From: Alviniconcha marisindica | Lineage: Eukaryota; Mollusca; Gastropoda; Provannidae | Reading direction: 5' to 3' | Assembly (NCBI GenBank): GCA_018857735.1 | Contig: JABMCL010000715.1 | Location: 1,422,001 to 1,486,000 of the forward strand | DNA length: 64,000 bases | In this document: positions 22,138-34,441 of the stretch, piece by piece | How positions within the stretch are numbered: position 1 is the stretch's first letter | How the letters are laid out: the number at the start of each line of letters is the position of its first letter | Translations under genes and position numbers: made by a program | The notes under the pieces: model-generated | What the model saw: only the letters and a program-made list of their open reading frames with translations | What the model was told of the DNA's origin: nothing | Database searches by the model: none

Positions 22138-23029
22138 GTACGTACAAATGCTTGGAACTATGATTCAGTGCAGTTATAGAGTATAATGTACAGGAAAATT
22201 ACTGTAATTGATTTTTTCAGTACTTATACTATAATAATGTCTTTAAATATGCTAGATCCAGTTCTCTCCTTTCTTTACAGAGTATTTGAAACTTCAGTGT
22301 AGCCACTTCGGCAGCAAATCTATTTAATTTTCACAGTGTAATTGAATCACTAGTCCAGACTACTGCTGATCTGCTTCTCTCTTCTTCTTGTTTTTTTTGT
22401 TTTGTTTGTTTTTCTATTATTCCCATCACCGAAGGCTGGTAGAAAGTATAAGGTGAGAATTGTATCCAATACCAGAGAAGAAAGTCACATTATCATTGGC
22501 CTTTCTTTAATGGGTTATGCTTATTGGCTGAAAACTTTTCTCCAGTATGATCACCACTGATCCCCCTGAGTGAAACGTCTGGCTGATGATCAAAAACAAC
22601 ACTGGACCTCTCTGGGTTTAATTCTTTTTCTAGTCAATCCTCTGGATGATATGATCCTGTTTTCACCTTTTTGGATTGCATTTCACACAAAGAATTCAAT
22701 CTAACCTTGAAAGGGCCTTATGCCAATTTTTTCTGAAGGAAATAGCTTTTTCCTTCTTTCTTTTTCTCTCAGTGTCTTGATCTTTTAAATATGTTTTAGT
22801 GTGTAAAAACTGTTGAAAGGTATCATTTATCCACTGGTAAAGCATCCCACATACTGGATCTAGTTCATCAAAAAGTGTGTTACTGTCTGGTGCAGCTAGA
22901 TCCAGTTATTTCCCTTCCTAGGTGTGTTTTTATTCTGTTTATAAGGTATTTCAAAATTCAGTTTAATCACTGGTAGCAAGCCCTTGTTTAGTTTTCAAAG
23001 TGTAATTTCATCGCAAGTCGAGGCTACTG

Positions 23030-23240
23030 CTAGTCTAGGCAGTATTAATGTGTTGTTAAGAGAGAGAAAGCTAAAGCTCTGCCCACTGCTACAAATGCCT
23101 CATTGTCATGCCAACAATCTTCCAAGCACTGAACAAGCAACAACAACTCAACCAACAAAAGATAAGTTTTTCTCTCATTTTTCATTGTTTTTAACTGTTT
23201 ATCTATTGTTTAAGTGTTAGTTTTGTGGCTTGACAAAGGG
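23030..23240. repeat. Repeat fragment shared with the 44945-45160 foldback
   Basis: The block from caacaatcttccaagcactg through aactcaaccaacaaaagata, tttctctcatttttcattg and ttgtggcttgacaaagggg matches both arms of the foldback at 44945-45160. Noncoding. Confidence 0.65.
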
Positions 23241-23374
23241 GATTAAAAAAAAAAAATGCATATTGTATGTCCATGTCATAATAAATGAGCATTCTTTTGA
23301 ACCTTTTTGTGTTTTAGAATGTGAGCAGTCATTCTGTTTCAGGGGGTTTTTTTTCTGATAACATTGTTTTGCAG

Positions 23375-23444
23375 AAATCAGCAGCTGCAAAAAGAAGTCT
23401 CTAACCTGAAAGCTCATCTGAAGGCAGCAAAGAAAAAAATCAAG
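23375..23444 (+). CDS. ANKRD26: ANKRD26-like protein, exon f
   Basis: 70-bp exon, phase 2 to 0, between ttgttttgcag acceptor and gtatga donor. It completes the Arg codon of exon e and encodes NQQLQKEVSNLKAHLKAAKK + KIK, a textbook heptad coiled coil. Confidence 0.85.
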
Positions 23445-24109
23445 GTATGACTGCTTTTGGTTTATAAATTTCAAGTATATGGAACTTTCGTGGTCTTCTT
23501 GAAGATATATGTTGCTAAAAGCATCTGCCTGAAGTAATCCTTCCTGAATATTTAGTTTGTTTTGTTTTTCTTTTGAGGGGATGGGGTATTAGTACTATAA
23601 TGCTCTGCCATATTGATTTTTTTTTTGGGGGGGGGGGGGGGGTGGGTGATTTTTAAATATTGGTGTTTCAAAATGTATGGCTGTTTCATTAGTGTAATAA
23701 ACAATTGAAATGACAAAGAGATCATTGATTTAAATTTTAAACCTAAATGTTAAGTTGGGGAGCACTGTCATTTGGGGGTATTTTTGTCTCTTCTCACAAC
23801 TGATATCCAAATATAACACATACACACACTTTGCAAGATGTAAGCCAACCCCCCCAAAAAGGAACATAGATTACCAAATTATTTGTATTTTCCAACTCCA
23901 CTCCACCCCAAATGTGTTCTGTATGGGCTCATTGAGGGTTTACACAAAGGCCCTCTCTGTGTTCACCCACCTTGACCCCATATGGGTAAAGCCAGTGTGC
24001 ATCACAGTAGTCCCATATGGGAAACAAATGGAAAATAAATGATAACATTTCAAGTGTATATATGCTTTTTTTCAAACCACAATAGAATCCCCCCCAAAAA
24101 ACTTTCAAG

Positions 24110-24940
24110 AAGTAAATTGTTTGTGACCACAAACATTTGTTTGTATGTGGTGATTGGACACTTTTACCAGTACAAAGGGCCTTCTGAATGTAGGAACCAG
24201 TCACAGGGGTAGAAGTCTGGAGAACAGGGTGGATGGGGGACCAGTCTCTGAGTGTGTACACCTGGGAAGCCTCAAAGCATCCACCAGTCTGTATGCTTGT
24301 CCACAGTGGCAACATGCCTTGAACCTTCCCAAAGAAAAAAATGCCACCATCTGGTCTCCAGCACCCCTGGATCTCTTCAAGTTTACAAATGGGGGGAGGG
24401 AGGGCTGGGATCACTAAGGCACATCCATACTGCTGAAAGCTGATGCTTGGTCTCAGGTTCAAGTTGGTATACCCAAATCTTCACCTGTGGTGAGACCTCT
24501 ATTGAGGCTGTCTGCCATTAAATTTTTGTCACATGAAATGACACTCTTGCATCCTTACCGTTTGTGCTTGTCTGTCAAAGCATGTGCAAGATGTTTGTGC
24601 AGAATCAAATCAGTTGTACTGTATTGAGTGCCAAGACACCTGTATCTCCTACACAGTGATTCTAAGTCTAATGCTTCTTCTTTGGTCAGTTTCCTTACAC
24701 TGTTACAGCTTCCACATTTTCCGTGGGAGCAGCAGTGGCAGGATGGCCTGTCTGGTTCCAGTCTTCAAGACTGCCAGTCTGGTTGTCATCTTCAAGACTT
24801 GTCTTTCCCTCTTAAATTTGCTGTACCATCTGAACACTATTATTCTAGATGGAGCTGTCTTACCAAAAGTAGCTGTCAAGTTTTTTAAAGAAGTGTCCTG
24901 TTTTAATCCCTTCATAAAATCACAGTAAGTGAACACTGTA
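24110..24940 (-). mobile_element. mariner-like transposase relic
   Basis: Minus-strand frame from 24936 encodes YCDFMKGLKQDTSLKNLTAT followed by FGKTAPSRIIVFRWYSKFKR. This is the N-terminal helix-turn-helix seen in mariner/SETMAR-type transposases. Further down the same strand, across frameshifts, a HPPCSPDFYPCDWFLHSEG-type block (around 24200) corresponds to the third catalytic Asp region. It is multiply frameshifted and non-functional. Terminal repeats were not identified. Confidence 0.7.
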
Positions 24941-24999
24941 AATTCACTGTAAAATCTCTGTGGTGGTCTTGGACTGGTTATTCACAGCTTCTTGGTGAG

Positions 25000-26600
25000 A
25001 GTTGATGGCATAGGCTAATGACATTCAGCACAGTCACTGATGAAATTTTATTCACGTTATTTTATTCAAATTTGTCAATCTTTTTACCTAACCCACCCAC
25101 ACACCCAAACTCTCAGAAGGCTCCTTGTAATTACATGCTCTTGCACACGCACACACAAACGCATGCATGCACGCACATGTGAAAACATGGACACACATGC
25201 AGAACAATCATACACATAGACCTGCACACTGTGTTAGTAAATATGGGGACAGGCACATGAAAGCAAGACAAACCATGAAATTGTGTCTATGTTGGCCTAT
25301 CTCTGAATTGCCCCAGCCCATTGGTCCGCTGTATGTTTCCCTAGGTCTGTTTTCTTGTTTTCCCTTTTCATTTTCAAATCCTGGCTCTGGTGGTGCCTTG
25401 GTGCTGTGTTTTGTTGCTGTTTTTCCTTTTTATTTACATTCCTGGTGCCAGGGCATTATGCATTGTTGTTTTTCTTTTCATTTCCATTTCCAAATCCTGG
25501 CTCTATGGTGCCCTGGCACTGTGTTGCCCCACCTCTTGATCAAAATGAACAAACTTTTAATGTTGTGCTCTCTAAGTACTGTAGAGCACATTTTACCACA
25601 CTGTTAGGACCAAAAACCTACAATTCATCGAGGCAAAGCAAAAGTCCAACTCACTGCTATAGCTAGAGCATAATCCATCACATCACAAACAAAAGTATGA
25701 TTCATTGCTAATACCCACATCACTTTAGGATTGAGGATGATTTACTTGAAAAAAATTAAGCGGCAGAACTGGGAAGGTAGATAGGAGAAGAGTTCCTGGC
25801 CATAGATGTAGCATGCATGGTTTTATTCTGATTAGCCTGCTTCAGGATTTGAAGAGAGAACATATGACAGCTCTTGCTTCTCTGTGCAGAGGGACTTAAT
25901 TTTTGATGATGAGGATAATCTGTATTTCTTATACTGCACAAATCGTTTTACAGAACAAAAACAAAGTGTGCTAGCACACACCATTCACACACATAAGTAT
26001 ATACATGTAGATGTCTACATAATCTGTGCTTGGATGAATGGTCTGCCTAAGTATGAAAAGGCCTGTCTTAAAACAAGAGTCTTCAGCTGGAGAAGTTCAA
26101 AATACACAGTAATCCCAATGCAGGGTTGTTGCATGTGAAGCAGCAAGGTGCACACATTCTTTGCGGCCATTACAACATAGAGACAGGGCAGCAAAGAACC
26201 AGGACAACATAGAGCAGCAGATCAACAAGGACTCATAACATCATAGAGATTGGACGGCATAGAACAGACTCCCAAACTATTGATATCAGGGTGATGTTGA
26301 CTCCCAAGCTATTGATATCAGGGTGTGATGTTAAAAATATGATGTCGGAATGAGAAAATATGGCTTCAAGCTGAAATATGTATGACCTGTATGCTTTATT
26401 ATTGCTTATGGGTGCTGGTGCAACAGGAAGCTGGTGTGAATGTCTCAACACATGGTGGGGGCTCTCACTATGCAGAATTTAAGCGTCAAGTTTCTGCAGA
26501 AGGGGGTAAAGTGTCAACCCCTCGTGGGGACTCCACAAACCACCACCACTTCCATCATGTTCTCAAGGTATTGGGTGCTAACAAAAGTCACTCACTAACT
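25000..26600. other. Intronic stretch
   Basis: Includes an imperfect duplication near 25360-25510 (ttttcattt + ccaaatcctggctctrtggt + gcc) and one near 26260-26330 (actattgatatcagggtg). No coding exon or TE protein recognised. Confidence 0.5.
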
Positions 26601-26609
26601 GTATATATA

Positions 26610-27130
26610 CCCAATAAACATGCCGGATCTGATTTGCATCTGTTCCGGATCAGCTGGGAAGCATTGGCCAGAAGCAGGCCGGATGATTCTTGCACACCGG
26701 CTTGCTTCCAGACTGGATCCGTTTGGCCAAAATCTGACACAATCAGCCAGAACTAAATAGGATCCGAGCTGGTTTTACACAATATTATCCAGGACGTCTG
26801 TGGACGAATGGAACCAAATCTGAAAGTGGGAAACTGGTAATGGGCCAGTTGTGTCCCACCAGAAACCAGGTTAGATGATTCTGCACACCAGCTTGCTTCC
26901 ATACCAGATGTGTTGGTTGGCCTAACCCTGACCAGGCCATCTAGATTGGATCTGGGTTGGTTTTGCACAATATTATCCATGCCTTTTTTGGAAAAATGGA
27001 ATTGAAACGGATGCAGGAAATCAGGTCCGGCATATACTATCCGGCCTGATTCTGGTTGCATGCTGGCCGTAATGGCCATAACTGGCCTTGACCAAAACAC
27101 TTCTGGATCGGATCCAGCATGTTTACTGGG
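26610..27130. mobile_element. MITE family 1, copy 1 (TA-flanked, 521 bp)
   Basis: TA on both sides (26608-26609 and 27131-27132). Inverted termini are cccaataaacatgccggatc and, reversed, cccagtaaacatgctggatc. It is homologous over its length to 34442-34909. The interior has repeated ccggatc/ggccag words and no functional ORF. TA flanks suggest mobilisation by a Tc1/mariner-type transposase. Confidence 0.9.
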
Positions 27131-27839
27131 TACTATTTCACACCTGTCTAGTTTCACTCCCCCATCAGTTGGCTGTCTTTTTGGCCTGAAATGTGTGTCA
27201 GATCTGGTGGGGTTTTGGTTGCTTTTTCTTTGTGTGTGTGTGTGTGAATTACTTGAAACATTTGAGTGTAGATTGGAGTTAGGCCATTGGAATGCCAGCC
27301 CGACAGGACAGGAGCTGGCCAGCCATCTTGGCATGGCAAAAACTTGAACATTGCAGTTTTTTGGGACACATATATTGCAGATGGTGAAGAAGAATGTAAA
27401 GATAGTTGCATGTCATACTATGACCAGAAGGATTCTTTCAAAGAGGACATTAAAGAGGATGGGTGGTATCCCTAAAAATCTGAGTTTTTCACTTTGCAGC
27501 AAGGTGGTACAAAAGAGAGATGTTGCTGCTTCACCCCTAACACTGCTGACTGTACTGACAGTTCAGCTTGTTGGACAGTGAGGTTACCATACCATGTAGC
27601 ATTATTGAAACTTCAAATTTCTGCAAAGTGACTCTAAGGTGTGAGGCTGACATTTAATCGTTTTAGTTTCATGTGAAGAAACAATCATTGCTGTGCTTTT
27701 TCTGTATACAGAATGTTGATTGGTTTGTTCAAATTCAACTTCCAGTTCCAGAACTTAATTAGATTAACAACCTCAACTGCTTGTTGATTGTCACACATTT
27801 TTCTTGGTGTGTATCCCTCTGCTTTACCCATCTAAGACT

Positions 27840-29450
27840 TGCGCTGTGCTGATGGAAAATCTAGCATGAACCGCATGGTCTCAGTGGGTGTGTCCTTGGT
27901 GGTTCCCATTCTTATTGCCTCATTCTGCGCTCTGTCCAGCTTGAGCAGATTTGTCTGTGACATTGTTGTGAGGTCTAGTCCATAGTCAAAGACACTAAAC
28001 AAAACGCTGTAAGGAAGAGGTGGTGTTGTTCAAAACCCTTTGCAGCTTTAGCCTCCAGGAATGACAGGCCTTACCTGCACTTCAGTGCGGATATACCCCT
28101 CACCCCTGTAACAAAGTTGGGGGATGGGTGAATATTAGAATCACTGTGTCCATCTGGTCATGTGTGTGGGCCTTGTCCAGACTATATTTTCTCAACTATT
28201 CAACCTTTTGTAACCAAACTTGGTATGATTTTTCATCATGAGCAACAACAACAACAACAAAAAGAGTGAAAGGGTGCTCTTATAATCAAAATGTGACTGC
28301 CTACTCTATATTTTTTAGTTAACGATTCTTTTGCACCCAAACCCAGTTTGGTGGCAGCTAGATCATCATAAGCTTGTCTTGTAAAAATATTAGATTGCAT
28401 GCTGCATTCAAGGTCACAGCAAAGGTTCAGAATATCATTTAATGTTTCCCATGACAGTGTCTTCCAAACTGCAGAACCTTTTTGTAATTAAATGTGGTAT
28501 GGTGATCCATCATCATAAGTAAGAGTGTCACATGAAAATATGGGTTACTATCTTTAAGGTCAATGTCACAGTGAGGTTCATATAATTAAAACGTGACTTT
28601 CTGTTATATCTTCTGACTTCCAGATCCTTTTGCAACCACACTTAGTTGAAGGTGTATGGTCTATTATCAACAGCTAGAGTGTCCTGTGAAGAGACTGGGT
28701 TACTGTTTTCAAGGTTAAGGTCACAGCAAAGGTTCAGAATTTCAATAGATATTTGTCCAGATGATATATTTTAAAGAATTTAACATTTTGTAACCAAACT
28801 TGGTGTAGTGATGCATTATTACTAGCCACAATGTCATGCAAAAAGGTTTAGACAAAAAGTCATTGAATGTTTGCCAGTCCTATATTTTCTGTAGCCCTGA
28901 TCTCTTTGTAACCAGACTGGGTGATGTACTATTACCCATAACCAGACCAAGTGCAAACAAAGTTGACATATATACTGACAATTAACAATGTGAGTTACAG
29001 CATCTACACACACAGCAGTGGATATTTTGCCACACAAGGCAGTGAATCTTGTTTCAGCATGTTGTGTGTTGGCCAGCATTCTGTTGATCCCAAGGCATCT
29101 CAGATGATTTATTCATTCAACTACAGCTCCATCGGATGTGGCTGCTGGCATCGCTTTTATCTGCTGCTCTGTTATCAAGAGTGCAGCACACTGTTTGCGC
29201 CTTGTTGGGATTGATGAGAGATCCAGTGTCATGGCACCACTGGGATACTTTATCCAGTTGTTACACTGATTTGACTTCCTCCAGGGTGTCTCATTTTGTT
29301 TTGTAAAATAAGCCTGTCATCTGCCAGTGTAAGGACTTTGCTGAGCCAGTTTGGGTTCAGATCTGCCAGGCCCTTGAACCAGTGAGAGCAATGGTCCTTG
29401 TGGTATGCCCATTGTGTGAGCTAATGAGGATGAGGAACAGAGCTTGTTGT
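27840..29450 (-). mobile_element. Decayed LINE fragments
   Basis: The antisense strand of 27840-28020 and 29060-29450 gives broken reverse-transcriptase-like stretches, for example QWCHDTGSLINPNKAQTVCC near 29230-29170, followed by a Tyr-Leu-Gly-like block. Part of it (29065-29290) is repeated at 32956-33170. No frame longer than about 80 codons survives. Family assignment is tentative. Confidence 0.5.
28100..28930. repeat. Array of aaccttttgtaaccaaactt...aaggtcaaggtcac repeat units
   Basis: Four to five diverged units of about 150-180 bp. Each has, in order, a gtccagatgatat-type block, aaccttttgtaaccaaactt, ggtatggtgatgcatcatca, gagtgtc...atgaaaa and ttcaaggtcaaggtcacag. The same order recurs at 31120-31470 and 36000-36770. 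Confidence 0.7.
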
Positions 29451-29988
29451 GGCAATTGGGCCAAAAGGTTCACTTGCTGCATGATTTAATTGTCGCTTCT
29501 TTTGCCAGCACTACTATAATCTCTCTTTCCTCAACGTTCAGTGTGTGTGTGTGTGTTGTGTTAAAGTAAAATAGTGTATCGCTTTGAGTAGACTACAATT
29601 TCTGTTAGCTATGTTGAATATGATTATACAGAGACTGAATGATTGTGTGGTTTGATCGTGTGTTGTGTATGTCCTGTAGCTATGTTTAATGGAATGGTTG
29701 GTATGGTCTGATGAGGTTGAAGGTTAACATGGACTGAGTTTGGGTGTGATGACTGCTTTCATCAGAATGTTTAATATAACAGCACATAATGAAGTTTATA
29801 GCATAATATGCGCCTAACAAGTTTTCTGTGTAATTATTGTTTTCCCAGCTACTCTCAGGCCATGTAGACCACCTGCTTTGATCTTTCCACCAACAATAAA
29901 ACTATGCCGATATGTTTTCTTTAGTTATAGGAGAAAACACTGTGTCGGCCTTGCTGCTTGCAAGGTTATAAAAAAATTGAAAGTACTA

Positions 29989-30503
29989 TTGAGCGGTTCA
30001 GGCGGGGTTGTTAACTCCCTTGACTTTTGCCTGGCATCGCTTAAGTCCCTTGGCTGCTTTTACTTCCAGTGCATACTTTCTTCACAATGGAAGGTGGTGA
30101 CGGTGAATTTGAGAGTTTTATACTGCCAACTTTAAAGGCATTTTGGGAGGCCCGTAGTCAGAATGTGTCTGGCAACAAGCAATAACTTGTTGCTCATGCT
30201 ATAGGATGACCCAAAACGTGTTTTTTCCTTGAAATCGCAATCTTCTGGTCAGCCAAAAAACGACACAAAGACACTTTTTTTCCACCCTCCATCCCCTTTC
30301 CTCAGTAATTTTTGCAGCTGCAATGGTGGTGGCATTTTTACTGCTTCGCAATTCTAGGTTCAACTTCCATTGTTATACACAGCGTGAAGCAACGCCTACT
30401 CAGAAATCAGCTGGGAAGTGACGCTGCAACCTCTCGCGACTTCTTGCATGAAAGATTACAAAGGGCATTCACTTGTGCAAACCAGCTTCATTGAACCGCC
30501 CAA
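29989..30503. mobile_element. MITE family 2, copy 2 (TA-flanked, 515 bp)
   Basis: TA flanks at 29987-29988 and 30504-30505. Termini are ttgagcggttcagg and, reversed, ttgggcggttcaatg. It is the inverse of copy 1 at 13399-13911. A 60-codon frame (30312-30494, MQLQWWWHFYCFAILGSTS...) corresponds to the frame in copy 1. Confidence 0.88.
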
Positions 30504-31119
30504 TAGCTACATGATTTGTCACCCTCTCATTGGTGACAAAACATCCTGTGGTGACAAAATGGGCCACAACAGGGGGGTAATGGAATCATTTGTTCATCTG
30601 TCTCTATGTCCATATGTCCAGGCAATATTTTCTTAACTGCTGAACCTTTTTTATTGACCAAAAAAAAAAAAAAAAAATCTAAAACAAACTGCCAGCATTC
30701 TGAGATAAGATCAAAGTGTGTGACTATAAAAAGTTTGATTTCAAAAATAAGATCAAGATGCATGAAAGGTTAAAAAGAACACTGATGTAATCAGACAGTG
30801 CAAACCATGCTCAATTTTCAAGATACACCACTTTTTCAGGCAACGGACTGACAGATAACACTCAAATAATGAGAGGGGAATGACATTTTATCTACTTATC
30901 TTTCCATTAGTAATGACATTGTTTTTTAAATAATAGAAGTTTTTGTTGTTGTTGTTTAACTTCACTACCAGCAGAAAGATAAGTGGATCAAATTTCAATC
31001 CTCTCAATGTTTGTTTGTCTGTTATGTTGGTTGATTGCTTCAAAAAGGGGTTTAACCTGAAAAATAAGTGTATGTTTTGTGTAGTCTGACTGAAATAAGT
31101 GTTCTTTTTAACCTTTTGT

Positions 31120-31470
31120 ATGTTTTGATCTTGTTTTTGTAACCAGGCCTTACATGGTGGTGTATTACAATGTCCCAGTGTGTCCTTGAAAAAGATTAGC
31201 TTGCTATCTTCGAGGTCAAGCTCACAGTGAAGGGTCATATAATATAAATATGACTGTTCCTTCCATGTCTACTGAACTGTTGGTCTGCTTTGAGCTTAGT
31301 TTAATGGTACATCAACAAAAGTCCTGTTAAAAGATTGGATTACTGTGTTAAGGTCAAGGTCACAGTAAAAGCTCAAAATTTAAGTGATTGTTTGTCAATC
31401 CTAAATTTTGTGTATAGTTGTCTCCTTGCAACCAAATGATGTATATATGTTGGTTTACTAACTAGACCAA
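31120..31470. repeat. Second array of the aaggtcaaggtcac repeat
   Basis: Two diverged units with aaccttttgta, gtgtattac and gttaaggtcaaggtcacagt. Confidence 0.6.
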
Positions 31471-31646
31471 GTGCAAAGAAAGTGAAGGCATACTGACAGT
31501 AACACTGAGACTTACAGTTTCACTGGGCTGTCAGCAGGGTAATTTGTCTTGCAGGGTAACCTGCAGACCTTGTTTCTTTTGAGTGTAAGTCCTGTGAACA
31601 TTTGTTCCTGTTATAAATGAGATGTTTGCATTGTTGCATTGCTCAG

Positions 31647-31841
31647 TCTCAGGTGAACAGTAGCCCTGTGGACATGGAGGCCCTGCAGCAGGAGCTGGAG
31701 ATGAAGTATCGCAGAGATCTCAACAGCAAACTACAAGAAGTCAACTCTTACCTGGAGTCTCAGGCCCGTGCTCGTGACCATCTTGATACCTCACGTTCTG
31801 AAAATGAAACCAGGCTAGCAGCTGAGAAACAACGACTTGAG
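31647..31841 (+). CDS. ANKRD26: ANKRD26-like protein, exon g
   Basis: 195-bp, phase 0-0 exon ending at gag|gtacca. It encodes 65 residues from SQVNSSPVDMEALQQELEMK through YRRDLNSKLQEVNSYLESQA to EKQRLE, matching the ANKRD26-family pattern of an elongated coiled coil near the C-terminus. Two in-frame acceptors, six bases apart (ctcag|tctcag|gtg), could add or drop Ser-Gln. The upstream one has the better tract. Confidence 0.88.
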
Positions 31842-32189
31842 GTACCATACTCGTGTTCTTAATACAGTTTGTACTGTTTGCTTTTTATACCAGTGACAGA
31901 TGTCATGAAAAACAAAATGTGGCAAAGATAAATGGACCCAAGATTGGCTGTCATTGCAAGGTCCTCATGCTACAACTGTTAAAGGTTGCCCAGTCTGGCT
32001 GAAGGAGTGGGAAATTCAAATAATAATAATTATGGAAATTTGTAGTAAAGTGCCTACCCTGTGGCTCAAAGTGCTGAACAAGCATAGTGTAACACACATA
32101 ATGTACATCGAGATGGAAATGTTATCAGCAATAAAAATGTATATAAGAAAAAAAGAAAAAGCTAACACGTAATGTAAACAAGGGTTCAA

Positions 32190-32228
<39 letters not shown>
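32190..32228. repeat. CA microsatellite
   Basis: A perfect CA run of about 38 bases. Confidence 0.95.
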
Positions 32229-32229
<1 letters not shown>

Positions 32230-32269
32230 CACACTGTACAGACTGATAGGGGTGATGGACAGTGTTGCT

Positions 32270-32598
32270 TAGCTGAAATATTTTGAGAAGACAAATGTCT
32301 TGAGTTTGCTTTTGAAGGAAGGGAGAGTAGCAGACTGCCTGATGTCTTGGGGGAGATTGTTCCAGATGTGGGTGCCATAGTGTGAAAAAGTGCGAAAGCC
32401 ATGGGTTTTGCGGTTGAAGCATTGGAGTTTGAGCATGTGTACACTTTTAAAAAAATGCACCTCCTCTTCTGAGGCAAACAGCTGGCAGAAACAATGTTGC
32501 CACAAACAGCAACTGCTGATATCATGTATGAGGTCAGTTTCTACCAAAACCAGTGTGGCATATAGCACCCAGGCTTCTTTATAAAGCAGTGTTCTCAA
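32270..32598 (-). mobile_element. LINE reverse-transcriptase C-terminal fragment
   Basis: The minus-strand frame from 32598 ends with RTFSHYGTHIWNNLPQDIRQ and then LPSFKSKLKTFVFSKYF. The Trp-Asn-x-Leu-Pro and Phe-Lys-x-x-Leu-Lys motifs mark the end of CR1-type LINE ORF2. Confidence 0.75.
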
Positions 32599-32756
32599 AC
32601 GTAAATGAAAATAACTCTGTAATCAGTTATATTAACAATCTGATAAAGCAAAATCAATCAAATTGACAAGTGTGTTATTAATCATCGTTGTTTAAGGGAT
32701 GGAAGTAGAAATATCTTTTCCTTTGTCACAGAATCAAGAGTTGTATTTCACACTCT

Positions 32757-32873
32757 GTAGAGTTAGCTTCAAGAACTTGACACACTGTGGTACTTGTAGA
32801 GTTAGCTTCAAGAACCTGACACACTGTGGTACTTGTAGAGTTAGCTTCAAGAACTTGACACACTGTGGTACTT
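32757..32873. repeat. Three tandem 39-bp units
   Basis: The unit is tgtagagttagcttcaagaa + cttgacacactgtggtact, three copies with one substitution. It is open in both directions (13 codons per unit) but shows no sign of coding. Confidence 0.95.
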
Positions 32874-32955
32874 GCTCCACTTGCTGGCAAGTTTACATCC
32901 AGCACTTTCTTGCAGCATTTTTCACTGCAGTCAACAAAATTGTTTCCACACGTTT

Positions 32956-33170
32956 TCTGTAGGTCAGCATTCTTTGAAGTGGATCCCAAGGTATCTCAGA
33001 TACTTGTTCATTCAACTACAGCTCCATCAACTGTGGCTGCTGGCATCGCTTTGCCTGCTGTTCTGATATCAAGAGTGCAGCACAATGTTTGTGACTTCCT
33101 TGGATTAATGAGAGATCCGGTGTCTTGGCACCACTGCAATATGTTATCCAATTGTTGCACTGCTTTGGCT
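32956..33170 (-). mobile_element. LINE fragment duplicated from or with 29065-29290
   Basis: About 210 bp in the same orientation and clearly similar to 29065-29290, including tgagagatccrgtgtc and tggcaccactg. The minus strand reads like a broken LINE reverse-transcriptase segment. Confidence 0.65.
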
Positions 33171-33315
33171 GCATTTTCTTGTTGTTGTTGTTGTGTGGAG
33201 GGGGGGGGGGGGGGGATGCACAGTTTGTCAGTGTAAAAAAAAAAAGGCTGAGTTTGCTGTATGTGTTAAGAATGATCAAGGAGGTTAATAACTTGCAGTT
33301 TCCCATTAGCAATGC

Positions 33316-33327
33316 CACACACACACA

Positions 33328-33393
<66 letters not shown>
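33316..33393. repeat. CA microsatellite
   Basis: CA run of nearly 80 bases with one interruption. Confidence 0.95.
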
Positions 33394-34048
33394 ATGTGGC
33401 ACATATGCATACACAAACAGTTGTGCAATGGGAATTATAGGCCTGTAACTAATAATTCATCCAAGACAAGCACACACACACACACACAAAAAACTTTGTG
33501 AAACAGCATGGGTCACCACTAGACCAAAGTCTTTATAGTTCAGTGGCAGGCCTTTCATATCTCTTCATTTTATTTGAAACTAATTCAAAATCTTTTACGT
33601 GAATTGTGACCAATCAGTTGAGATGACTCAGCTCCAACCAAAAATAGCATGGCACTCTGAGTGATGCAAAACTGTTGGATGTTGGATATGATGCAAAACT
33701 GCAGTGTGTTGAAGGAAACATTACAGGGCCTCACCATAACTGCATAATAAATGAAACAAGGATTTTTTATTATTTTTTATTATTATTTTTTGGGGGGGTA
33801 ATAGCCATAAGTATTGGATAGATTTGTTTTGACTGAAAGTAGTCTTGGCTGCAATTGTCTGCATTGATACAAGTTGCAGCAAGATGTGGAAGGTGAGATG
33901 TAAACAAAATGAGTTCGAATTAGGCCATACTCATAATCTGAGTTTTTTGTCTTCTTATTGACATTTCAGCTGGTCAGTCACGAGGGGTTCTACTTTGTTT
34001 AAAAGAAGAAGTAGCCAGTGTGTTAACTGCATTGTGCCTTGTCACCAG

Positions 34049-34227
34049 GAGGAGAACAGTAACCTGAGACTGCAGTACGAGCAAGCAGTGGCACAGAGGG
34101 AGAGTCGAGAGGTTGAAGCCCGACGCTTTAAGCAGCTGTATGAAAGTGAGATGCAGTGGCGCATGAGGCTGAGTGACCAGCTACAGTTCTCCAGTGACAA
34201 AGCCCTGCACCTCAAGCCTCACCTTGT
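34049..34227 (+). CDS. ANKRD26: ANKRD26-like protein, exon h (family C-terminal block)
   Basis: 179-bp exon, phase 0 to 2, between cttgtcaccag acceptor and gtacgt donor. It encodes EENSNLRLQYEQAVAQRESR, then VEARRFKQLYESEMQWRMRL and SDQLQFSSDKA. The Lys-Gln-Leu-Tyr ... Arg ... Leu-Ser-x-x-Leu pattern matches the conserved block near the end of vertebrate ANKRD26 (the DUF3496 region, as I recall it). The final Val codon is split. Confidence 0.92.
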
Positions 34228-34441
34228 GTACGTAATTGTCAACAGTTGCAATAGAACAGTTATTGAGTAAATATAACCTGGGTGCCACTTTTAATAACAT
34301 GTCATATTTGACCATCATGTTCAAAATATGACTGCAAATACTGTCATATGACACATGTGTGGCCAGTAGACCTGTCATGGAGGGTCAATATGCCACTGGG
34401 AAGCATTCTTTGTGTAGAAATTGTGACCTTGACGGAATTTA

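Noticed and set aside
31647..31652. Treating the two possible exon g acceptors as separate exons
   Set aside because: They differ by six in-frame bases and are one exon with a choice of acceptor.
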